Origin: Paenarthrobacter aurescens | GTDB lineage: Bacteria > Actinomycetota > Actinomycetes > Actinomycetales > Micrococcaceae | Assembly: GCF_025421775.1 (NCBI RefSeq) | Contig: NZ_JAOEFX010000008.1 | Location: 1-64,000, forward strand | DNA: 64,000 bases | Direction: 5' to 3' | Shown here: in pieces, positions 46,826 to 54,478 of the stretch | Layout of the letters: each line of letters opens with the position of its first letter | Position numbering within the stretch: position 1 is the first letter of the stretch | Notes under the pieces: generated by a model | What the model was told of the DNA's origin: nothing | What the model saw: only the letters and a program-made list of their open reading frames with translations | The model's database searches: none | Program-made: the position numbers and the translations under genes

Positions 46826-48540
46826 GTTCCAAGAGGCCCCCCGCGCCGCCTCCACCCATCCCGGGTTTCAAGTACATCAGCCCGCTCGGCTCCGGCGGTT
46901 TCTCCGATGTGTATCTTTACGAACAGGACAGGCCGCGCCGCAAGGTAGCCGTCAAGGTGCTGCTGTCAGACCTGAAGACCGAAGGCGCACGCCGGCGCTT
47001 CGAGTCCGAAGCGAACCTGATGGCGCAGTTGTCGTCGCACCCCTATATCGTCACGATCTTCGAAGCCGAGATTACGGAGAACGGCCACTCCTACCTCGCC
47101 ATGGAGTACTGCTCCAGGCCGAGCCTTGACGTCCGCTACCGCCGCCAGCGCTTCAGCGTGGACGAGGTCCTGGCCGTCGGCATCCAGGTGGCGTCCGCCG
47201 TCGAGACCGCGCACCGGGCCGGCATCGTCCACCGCGACATCAAACCGGCCAACATCCTGGTTACCGACTACAACCGGCCCGCCCTGACGGACTTTGGTAT
47301 CTCGGGCACCATCGGCGCGGATACCGAGGACGACGCCGGCATGTCCATCCCGTGGTCACCGCCGGAGCAGTTCCGTGGTGGCGCAGTTGACGGTGTTCCC
47401 GTGGACATCTGGGCGCTGGGCGCCACCCTCTACACGCTCTTGGCCGGCCGTTCGCCGTTCGTTCTGCCAGGACAGGACAACTCACAGCGCGAACTGATTT
47501 CGCGCATCACCAACTCGTCCCTTCCCAGGCTTGGCCGCGCCGACGTCCCCGAGTCGCTGGAGCTTGTCCTGGCCACTGCCATGGCGAAGTCGCCGGAGTC
47601 CCGTTATTCGTCAGCCCACGCTTTCGCGCTGGCGCTCCAGCGCATCCAGACAGAGCTGAACCTGTCCGTGACGCCCTTTGAGGTGCTTGAAGAGCCCGGG
47701 CAAGGCGACGATCACCATCCGGACGACAACTTCGAGGAAACCCGGGTCCGCAGCATCGCCGCCATCGATCCGGATGCTTCGGGGACGGCCACCACGGGTT
47801 CGGCGCCCACGTTCCCGGCGCGGACCTTCCCCTCCACTGTTCCCGGAGTTACCCAAGCACCTCCGCAGGCTGCCGTTCCGCCGCAAACGATCCAGCCGAA
47901 GCCCCTGGCCCAGCAGGCTCCTCCGCAATTCCAAGCGCCCGTTCGGGACCTGAACCAGGTTCCCGACGAACCGGACGTCGCGGAGTCCACGGTCCTGCGC
48001 GGCTGGCAAGGGTCGCCGGCCCATGACGGGATTGACGCAACCGTCAGCCGCTCGTCGGCGGCCGCAGGAGCATCGACTACAGAGGAAGATGACGCCTCGC
48101 CCGCCGGACACAGCAAACGCAACCTGTGGCTGGCCGCAACCGGTGCAGCGGTCCTGGTGGTCGCCGTCGTGGTCGGCGTTGTCCTGGGCTCGTCGGCGCA
48201 GCCAAAGGTTGCCCCGACGGAATCGGCGAGCAAGCCCCCGGCTGACCCCTTGGACAGCGGCAGCGTCCCTGACGTCGAAGCGCTGGCCGCAGCGCGGGAC
48301 ACCAAGGATCCGAACATCATCGTCTTCTCGTGGAAGAACCCGCAGCCAAAAGAGGGCGATACCTACAAGTGGCGCACCAAGTCGGCCAAAGCTGACGGTG
48401 CCTATGAAACAACGCGGACCGAAAAGGCTTTTGTCTCCGGTTTTGGCGAGCCGCCCATTTGCGTCCAGGTGATCATCGTCCGGTCGGATGGCAGCGCTTC
48501 GCCTGAGGGCCCGGATTCCATCGCTTGCCTGGACGGGTAG
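46822..48540 (+). CDS. Membrane Ser/Thr protein kinase (PknB-like)
   Basis: A 572-residue kinase with a TTG start that overlaps the previous stop (TTGA) and has GAGGAG four bases upstream. The kinase domain is intact: Gly-loop GSGGFSDV, Lys45 in VAVKV, Glu63, catalytic HRDIKPANIL (Asp139), DFG Asp157 and the PPEQFRGG activation-segment end. A juxtamembrane Pro/Gln-rich region of about 230 residues leads to a TM helix (LWLAATGAAVLVVAVVVGVV) and a ~100-residue extracellular domain resembling FN3 (FSWKNPQPKEGDTYKWRTK) instead of PASTA repeats. The FN3-like sensor matches the FN3 repeats of the giant proteins. It should phosphorylate the local FHA-bound partners. Confidence 0.92.
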   Translation: MSSKRPPAPPPPIPGFKYISPLGSGGFSDVYLYEQDRPRRKVAVKVLLSDLKTEGARRRFESEANLMAQLSSHPYIVTIFEAEITENGHSYLAMEYCSRPSLDVRYRRQRFSVDEVLAVGIQVASAVETAHRAGIVHRDIKPANILVTDYNRPALTDFGISGTIGADTEDDAGMSIPWSPPEQFRGGAVDGVPVDIWALGATLYTLLAGRSPFVLPGQDNSQRELISRITNSSLPRLGRADVPESLELVLATAMAKSPESRYSSAHAFALALQRIQTELNLSVTPFEVLEEPGQGDDHHPDDNFEETRVRSIAAIDPDASGTATTGSAPTFPARTFPSTVPGVTQAPPQAAVPPQTIQPKPLAQQAPPQFQAPVRDLNQVPDEPDVAESTVLRGWQGSPAHDGIDATVSRSSAAAGASTTEEDDASPAGHSKRNLWLAATGAAVLVVAVVVGVVLGSSAQPKVAPTESASKPPADPLDSGSVPDVEALAAARDTKDPNIIVFSWKNPQPKEGDTYKWRTKSAKADGAYETTRTEKAFVSGFGEPPICVQVIIVRSDGSASPEGPDSIACLDG

Positions 48541-48585
48541 CCGGCACATGAAACTTAATTACCGCCGACTGAGGAGGCACAGATC

Positions 48586-49290
48586 ATGGGGGATCTAGCA
48601 ATAGATTTCTGTGGGGAATGGTACGAACCATCCGACGAGGACATCTTCGATATTGGACGTGAAGGTGACTTGGAGGTTGACGACAACCCGTACCTGCACC
48701 GGCGCTTCCTGCAGATTGCCCGCTACGACGGCATGTGGTGGCTCAGCAACGTCGGCAGCATGTTGTCTGCCACCATCGCGGACGGCTCCGGCGGCATGCA
48801 GGCCTGGCTTGCGCCGGGGGCCAGGATCCCGCTGGTGTTCAGCCACACCAACGTGATCTTCACTGCCGGACCCACCACGTATGAGTTCGCAGTCCACTTG
48901 AAGACGCCGTCGTTCCGGCACGAGGCGCGGGAAGAGGACCAAGCCGGCGACACCACCATCGGCCCCGTGGTCTTTACTGACTCCCAGAAGGCACTCATTG
49001 TCGCTTTGGCTGAGCCCATGCTGCGACGCGAAGGCACAGGCTTCAGCGCCATTCCGTCCTCTGCGGAGGCCGCAAAGCGGCTCGGTTGGGCGCTGACGCG
49101 CTTCAACCGCAAGCTGGACAACGTATGCGACAAACTGGACCGCGTTGGAGTGGTTGGCCTGCGCGGTGGCGCCGGAAAGCTCGCCACCAATCGGCGCGCC
49201 CGCCTGGTGGAGCATGCCGTGACCTCGCATCTGGTGACCCCGGCCGACCTGCACCTCCTTGAGAAAATGACTGGAGTCGACGAAGGATGA
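48586..49290 (+). CDS. FHA-like plus winged-helix-like protein
   Basis: A 234-residue soluble protein behind a strong GAGGAGG site. The N-terminal half resembles a degenerate FHA fold (FDIGREGDL, PYLHRRFLQI, WWLSNVGS) with the Gly-Arg kept but the TNG loop weak. The C-terminal half (TDSQKALIVALAEPMLRREG, SSAEAAKRLGWALTRFNRKL, VCDKLDRVGV, NRRARLVEHAV) looks like a winged helix-turn-helix of transcription-factor type. It could couple kinase signalling to transcription of the locus. Its stop overlaps the start of the EssC-like gene (ATGA), tying it to the secretion motor. Confidence 0.75.
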   Translation: MGDLAIDFCGEWYEPSDEDIFDIGREGDLEVDDNPYLHRRFLQIARYDGMWWLSNVGSMLSATIADGSGGMQAWLAPGARIPLVFSHTNVIFTAGPTTYEFAVHLKTPSFRHEAREEDQAGDTTIGPVVFTDSQKALIVALAEPMLRREGTGFSAIPSSAEAAKRLGWALTRFNRKLDNVCDKLDRVGVVGLRGGAGKLATNRRARLVEHAVTSHLVTPADLHLLEKMTGVDEG

Positions 49291-52200
49291 AGTTTCGCCT
49301 GACCTTGCGGCGCGACCCTGCGGAAGCAAAGGACCTCGCCGTGACGGTGGACGGCCGTGCCACCGTTGGGGATATTGCCACGGAACTCTGGGCTGCCGAC
49401 CCCGTACGCAAGGGGACCGAACCGCCGTCGAACCTGTCCATCAGCGTGGACGAAGCGTTTGTTGGCGGAGGCCTGTCCGGCCACGTCCTGAGGCCCACCG
49501 ACAACTTGCTGGAGTCCGGGTTGCGGCCCGGTTCCAAGGTCTCGCTCGCGCAGGTCAGCGAACAGTTTGCCTCGAACGGTCACGCCAACGGCGGTAACAG
49601 GGGACCGGCGGCGGCGACGTTGCGCGTCATGTCAGGGCCCGACGTCGGACGCGAATTTTCGCTGCCTTTCGGCACCAGCTACATCGGCCGGGACCGGGAC
49701 GCCGACATCCGTCTCTCCGACCCACTGACGTCCAAGCGCCATGCGCGGGTCACGGTGGGCGAAACAGTGGAGATCGTGGATACGAACTCCGCAAACGGCC
49801 TCCTCATGGACGGGCTGCCCGTAACACGGGCAACGCTGCAATCCTCGGACACGGTCACGCTGGGCGACACCACTGTGGGGGTGGTTGCCTTGTCACGGAA
49901 CCACAGCGGCGGCCCGTCGTCGCCGTTGGTGGACTTCAACCGTTCGCCGCGGGTGCTGCCGCGGTTCGAGTCGCCCAAGAGGGTGCCGCCAGCGGGTCCC
50001 AAGCGCCCCGAACACCAGCCGTTCCCATACATCATGCTGGTAGCGCCGCTGCTGATGGGCGGCGTGCTCTTCGCCGTCACCCAGAACCTGCTTTCCGTGC
50101 TCTTCATGGCCATGATGCCGCTGTTCATCGTGGGCCATTATGTGGACCACAAGATGCAGGGTAAGCGCCAGGCCAAGGAAGGCCACAAGCAGTTCAAGGC
50201 CGCGATGCTGGCGTTCCGCGAAGATATTGACCGGCAACAGAACATTGAGCGCGCGGTCAGGCTCCAGGAAGCGCCCTCGGTCAGCGATACCGTGGACGCG
50301 ATCTACAAGCTCGGCCCGCTCCTTTGGACCAACCGTCCGGAACACCAGCACTTCCTGGGCGTCCGTTTTGGCCTTGGCTCCGCACCGTCGCGCATCCCGT
50401 TTGACGAGCCTGGCGCCAACGAGACCGAACCACAGTACATGCGCGAAATCCAGGACTGCCTGCGGGAGGTCCGCGTCATTGGCGGCGTTCCGATCGTGTC
50501 TCAGTTGCGCACCTCGGGCTCGTTCGGCGTGGCGGGGGACCGCAGCGTGGTGGACGACGTCGCAAGGGGCATGGTGCTCCAGCTGGTGGGTCTCCACTCG
50601 CCGGCCGAGGTTGTCCTGACGTCGCTCACGTCGGCACGATCCCGGGAACGCTGGGACTGGCTTCAGTGGCTGCCCCATGTTGGGTCAGGCCACAGCCCGC
50701 TCGCCGGAGACCACCTCGCAGCCGGCCCCGGCGCAGGTGCCGCGCTGCTGTCCCGCCTGGAAAGCCTCGTGGAAGAGCGCGAATCCATGGCCAAGGAGCC
50801 TGGGCCGCAGCCGCGTCCGGGGCTCAAGGACGAGAACGAAGAGGTTCCCGGACCGGTGGTGCCCGCTGTCCTGGTCATCGTTGAGGATGACGCTCCCGTG
50901 GACCGTGGACGCCTGACCCGCTTGGTGGAACGCGGTCCCGACTACGGCGTGCACGTCATGTGGGTGGCCGCCAATGTGCAATCCCTCCCTGCGGCATGCC
51001 GCGACTTCCTTTCCGTCGACGGCGACCACGGCACCACTACCGGCCAGGTCCGCCTGGGCCGCCACACCTACCCGGTGAGCTGCGAAAGCCTCGACGCGGA
51101 CCTCGCCACGCAACTGGCGCGCATGATGTCGCCGCTGGTGGACGTCGGAAACCCGCTCGACGACGACTCCGACCTCCCGCGCGCCGTCTCCTACGCCACG
51201 CTGATCGGCAAGGAGCTGATGGACAATCCACAGGCCGTGGCCGAGCGGTGGCAGGAAAACAACTCGGTCCACGCAACCGCAGTGCCCAACCGCAAGGACA
51301 ACGGCAGCCTCCGGGCCCTGGTTGGTTCAAAGGGCGTGGAACCGTTCTATCTCGACCTGAAGAACGAGGGGCCGCACGCACTGGTGGGCGGAACCACTGG
51401 TGCCGGTAAGTCCGAGTTCCTTCAGTCCTGGGTGATGGGCATGGCTGCCGCGTACAGCCCGGACCGTGTCAGCTTCCTCTTCGTGGACTACAAGGGCGGC
51501 GCTGCGTTCGCCGACTGCCTGCACCTGCCACACACAGTGGGCCTTGTGACGGACTTGTCCCCGCACCTGGTTCGCCGGGCACTGACATCCCTGCGCGCGG
51601 AACTGCACTACCGTGAACGGCTCTTGAACCGTAAGAAGGCCAAGGACCTGCTGGCGCTGCAACGCGAAGCCGATCCCGAAGCGCCGCCGTACCTGATTAT
51701 TATCGTGGACGAGTTTGCGGCCCTGGCAACCGAGGTTCCCGAGTTCGTTGACGGCGTGGTGGACGTCGCAGCCCGTGGACGTTCTTTGGGCCTGCACCTG
51801 ATCCTGGCCACGCAACGGCCCGCTGGCGTCATCAAAGACAACCTGCGCGCCAATACCAACCTTCGCGTCGCCCTCCGCATGGCCGACGAAGTGGACGCAA
51901 CCGACATCCTGGGCGTTCCCACCGCTGCCTACTTTGATCCCTCCATTCCCGGCCGCGGTGCCGCGAAGACCGGCCCCGGGCGGATCCAGGGCTTCCAGAC
52001 CGGATACGCCGGCGGCTGGACGACGGAAAAGCCGCAGCGTCCGCGGATCGACATTGTGGAGATGGCGTTCGGATCCGGTCCCACATGGGAACCGCCGCTC
52101 GTGTCACAGGTGGAAGAAGAGCCGGCAGGACCGAACGATATTGCCCGGATGACCGGAAACATCATCCGCGCAGCCGATGTCCTGTCGATCGAACCTCCGC

Positions 52201-53741
52201 GGAAGCCATGGCTCAACGAGCTCGCAACAACGTATGACTTCTCCAAGCTCCCCAACCCGCGGACGGACGAGCGGCTCCTGCTGGGCGTCGCTGACGATCC
52301 CGCACACCAGGACCAGCCCACCGTGTTCTATGAGCCGGACAAGGACGGCAACATGGCCGTGTACGGTACGGGTGGATCCGGAAAGTCCGCTGCGTTGCGC
52401 AGTATCGCCATCGCCGCTGCGGTCACGCCCCGCGGTGGTCCCGTGCACGTGTATGGCATCGACTGCGGTTCGTCCGGCCTGAAGATGCTGGACGGACTTC
52501 CGCATGTTGGCGAAATCATCAATGGCGACGACGTAGAGCGTGTGGGCCGATTGCTGCGCTGGCTCAAGGAAGTAGCCGACGATCGCGCAGCGCGGTTCGC
52601 CGAAGTCCGGGCCTCCACCATCGTTGAATACCGCCAGCTGGCAAACCGGCCCGACGAGAAGCGCATCTTCATCCTGGTGGACGGTATGTCTTCCTTCCGC
52701 GAAGGCTACGAGTACAGCAAGCTGTCTGCGCTGTGGGATATCTTCCTGACCCTGGCCACGGACGGACGTCCCCTGGGCATCCACTTGGTGGTCAGCGGTG
52801 ACCGCACCAACTCCGTTCCGGCATCGCTCCTTGCTTCCATCCAGAAGCGGCTGGTCCTGCGCCTCAGTTCGGAAGACGACTACATGACACTGGATGTCCC
52901 CAAGGACGTCCTCAACGCCGCGTCACCTCCCGGGCGAGGCTTGCTGGATGGACTCGAAGTCCAGCTCGCCGTGTTGGGTGGAAACTCGAACCTGGCACTG
53001 CAGGCACGCGAAGTGGCCAAGCTCAGCCAGGCAATGGTGCGCCAGGGCCTCGAGCAGGCGCCGCAGATCCAGCGCCTTCCGGAGCTGGTGGACCTGGACA
53101 TCCTGCCCTCCGGCGCACCCGATAACCCCGTTATTGGTGTGGACGACGAGACTCTGGGTTCGGCGGCCATCGCCGCCAAGGGGTCGCTCCTCCTCGCTGG
53201 CCCTCCGGGTGCCGGACGCACGGTGGCCTTGGTTACCCTGGCCTACGCCTTGCGCCGCTCCAACCCGCGCACGGACCTGATCTACATCGGTTCACGCCGC
53301 TCGGCTGTTGCATCGCTGAACATCTGGAGCAGGTCGCTGGTGGGGCCGGACGAAGTCTCGGATGTAGTGGACGACCTGATCGACAAGGCCTCGGACAACC
53401 CCGGCAGCATGGCCATCTTCATCGAAGGCTTGACGGAGTTCACTGACACGCTTGCAGAATCGGGCGTGGGCAGGTTGGTCACGGCGGCCATCAAGGCCGA
53501 TCAGTGGGTAGTGGGCGAGTCTGAAACGTCGACGTGGTCCCAGGCATGGTCCCTCGCGCAGCCGTTCAAATCCGGCCGCCGTGGGCTGTTGCTCAACCCC
53601 GGGGACGTGGAGGGCGACAGCCTGCTCAACACCTCCTTGGGCCGCATCAGCACCGACTTTATTCCGGGTCGCGGATACATCGTGGGACGTGGAAAGGTAC
53701 GCAAGCTCCAAATTGCGATGCCACCCGAAAACCGGAGCTAG
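49287..53741 (+). CDS. EssC/EccC-like FtsK/SpoIIIE ATPase with ubiquitin-like and FHA domains
   Basis: The probable motor of a type VII-like secretion system, 1484 residues. Residues 1-90 resemble a ubiquitin-like (YukD/EsaB-type) fold (TVGDIATELW, LLESGLRPGSKVSL). Residues 110-205 are an FHA domain (Gly134-Arg135, SKRHARV, NSANG). Two TM helices lie at ~247-285. Three FtsK/SpoIIIE ATPase modules follow: D1 with Walker A GGTTGAGKS (Lys708) and Walker B LIIIVDE (Asp808-Glu809); D2 with GTGGSGKS (Lys1033) but VDG instead of VDE; D3 with GPPGAGRT, Arg1311 replacing the P-loop lysine. So only D1 looks fully active, as is common for this family. In Firmicutes EssC the FHA pair is N-terminal; here one is replaced by the ubiquitin-like domain. 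Confidence 0.88.
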   Translation: MKFRLTLRRDPAEAKDLAVTVDGRATVGDIATELWAADPVRKGTEPPSNLSISVDEAFVGGGLSGHVLRPTDNLLESGLRPGSKVSLAQVSEQFASNGHANGGNRGPAAATLRVMSGPDVGREFSLPFGTSYIGRDRDADIRLSDPLTSKRHARVTVGETVEIVDTNSANGLLMDGLPVTRATLQSSDTVTLGDTTVGVVALSRNHSGGPSSPLVDFNRSPRVLPRFESPKRVPPAGPKRPEHQPFPYIMLVAPLLMGGVLFAVTQNLLSVLFMAMMPLFIVGHYVDHKMQGKRQAKEGHKQFKAAMLAFREDIDRQQNIERAVRLQEAPSVSDTVDAIYKLGPLLWTNRPEHQHFLGVRFGLGSAPSRIPFDEPGANETEPQYMREIQDCLREVRVIGGVPIVSQLRTSGSFGVAGDRSVVDDVARGMVLQLVGLHSPAEVVLTSLTSARSRERWDWLQWLPHVGSGHSPLAGDHLAAGPGAGAALLSRLESLVEERESMAKEPGPQPRPGLKDENEEVPGPVVPAVLVIVEDDAPVDRGRLTRLVERGPDYGVHVMWVAANVQSLPAACRDFLSVDGDHGTTTGQVRLGRHTYPVSCESLDADLATQLARMMSPLVDVGNPLDDDSDLPRAVSYATLIGKELMDNPQAVAERWQENNSVHATAVPNRKDNGSLRALVGSKGVEPFYLDLKNEGPHALVGGTTGAGKSEFLQSWVMGMAAAYSPDRVSFLFVDYKGGAAFADCLHLPHTVGLVTDLSPHLVRRALTSLRAELHYRERLLNRKKAKDLLALQREADPEAPPYLIIIVDEFAALATEVPEFVDGVVDVAARGRSLGLHLILATQRPAGVIKDNLRANTNLRVALRMADEVDATDILGVPTAAYFDPSIPGRGAAKTGPGRIQGFQTGYAGGWTTEKPQRPRIDIVEMAFGSGPTWEPPLVSQVEEEPAGPNDIARMTGNIIRAADVLSIEPPRKPWLNELATTYDFSKLPNPRTDERLLLGVADDPAHQDQPTVFYEPDKDGNMAVYGTGGSGKSAALRSIAIAAAVTPRGGPVHVYGIDCGSSGLKMLDGLPHVGEIINGDDVERVGRLLRWLKEVADDRAARFAEVRASTIVEYRQLANRPDEKRIFILVDGMSSFREGYEYSKLSALWDIFLTLATDGRPLGIHLVVSGDRTNSVPASLLASIQKRLVLRLSSEDDYMTLDVPKDVLNAASPPGRGLLDGLEVQLAVLGGNSNLALQAREVAKLSQAMVRQGLEQAPQIQRLPELVDLDILPSGAPDNPVIGVDDETLGSAAIAAKGSLLLAGPPGAGRTVALVTLAYALRRSNPRTDLIYIGSRRSAVASLNIWSRSLVGPDEVSDVVDDLIDKASDNPGSMAIFIEGLTEFTDTLAESGVGRLVTAAIKADQWVVGESETSTWSQAWSLAQPFKSGRRGLLLNPGDVEGDSLLNTSLGRISTDFIPGRGYIVGRGKVRKLQIAMPPENRS

Positions 53742-53839
53742 GATTTGCCGCAGCGTGGGGGGATGTAGGAGGATTTCACGAAACACCCGAACTTCCTGAT
53801 TACTGGGACGCCCCAAACGCCCCAGCTGAGGTTACTTTC

Positions 53840-54436
53840 ATGCGACACTCCGTTGTCCCTGCCGTTCTGTTGACTGCTGGCCTGCTCCTGGCACCGGCTG
53901 CCGCCGCGCAAGCTGCTCCGTGCGAGGGGACGTCTTCCTGCGCTCCCAGCGAGGGTACCGACGACCCGTCGCCCACCCAGCCTGCGTTGGCTCCTGAAGC
54001 GGACAAGAAGCCAACAGCCAAGCCGGAGCCAACCCGTGTCCGGGAAACCAAGAATGCGCCTGCACCGGCGCCAACAGTGGAGGCGCCACGCCCAGTGGTG
54101 ACCCAGGCCCCGGTGAAGGTGGCACCCCAACCGGCCAGTCCGGCGTCGAGCCCGTCCGAAGCAGCGCCGACCCCCGAGGCCACCGTGGCGTCAGCGACGC
54201 CGTCGGCTACTCCGAGCGCCAGTGCCACCTCCGCCAGCCCAAGTCCGTCGAAGTCCTCCAACTGGAACACCCCGGTGGACAAGGGCAAGGAAACACAGGC
54301 CGCCGTGTTGGCCGGCAATTCCATCGAGGGCCCCAACATGCTGGGCCTGTTCGGCATTCTGGGCGGCGTCCTGATCGTGGGCCTGGGAGGCCTGGCGTTC
54401 GCGCTGTGGAGTAAGAACCGGCTCTCGTCGCACTAG
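53840..54436 (+). CDS. Secreted, C-terminally membrane-anchored Pro/Thr/Ala-rich protein
   Basis: A 198-residue protein with a signal peptide (VVPAVLLTAGLLLAPAAAAQ, cleavage near AQA-AP). A Cys pair (CEGTSSC) and ~110 residues of low-complexity Pro/Ala/Thr/Ser follow, then a short ordered part (SSNWNTPVDKGKETQ), a C-terminal TM helix (GLFGILGGVLIVGLGGLAFA) and a basic end (WSKNRLSSH). No LPxTG sortase motif is seen. ATG 53840 has GAGG 8 bases upstream. It lies 98 bases after the EssC-like gene and may be its wall-side accessory, by analogy of position only. No family is recognised. Confidence 0.75.
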   Translation: MRHSVVPAVLLTAGLLLAPAAAAQAAPCEGTSSCAPSEGTDDPSPTQPALAPEADKKPTAKPEPTRVRETKNAPAPAPTVEAPRPVVTQAPVKVAPQPASPASSPSEAAPTPEATVASATPSATPSASATSASPSPSKSSNWNTPVDKGKETQAAVLAGNSIEGPNMLGLFGILGGVLIVGLGGLAFALWSKNRLSSH

Positions 54437-54478
54437 CCCCACCGCAATAATGTCGTTGGCTTGCGGCAAGATAGACGT

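Noticed and set aside
53534..53839. Longer start for the secreted membrane protein inside the EssC-like gene
   Set aside because: ATG 53840 has a ribosome site and is followed at once by a signal peptide. The extension overlaps coding sequence and would bury the signal.
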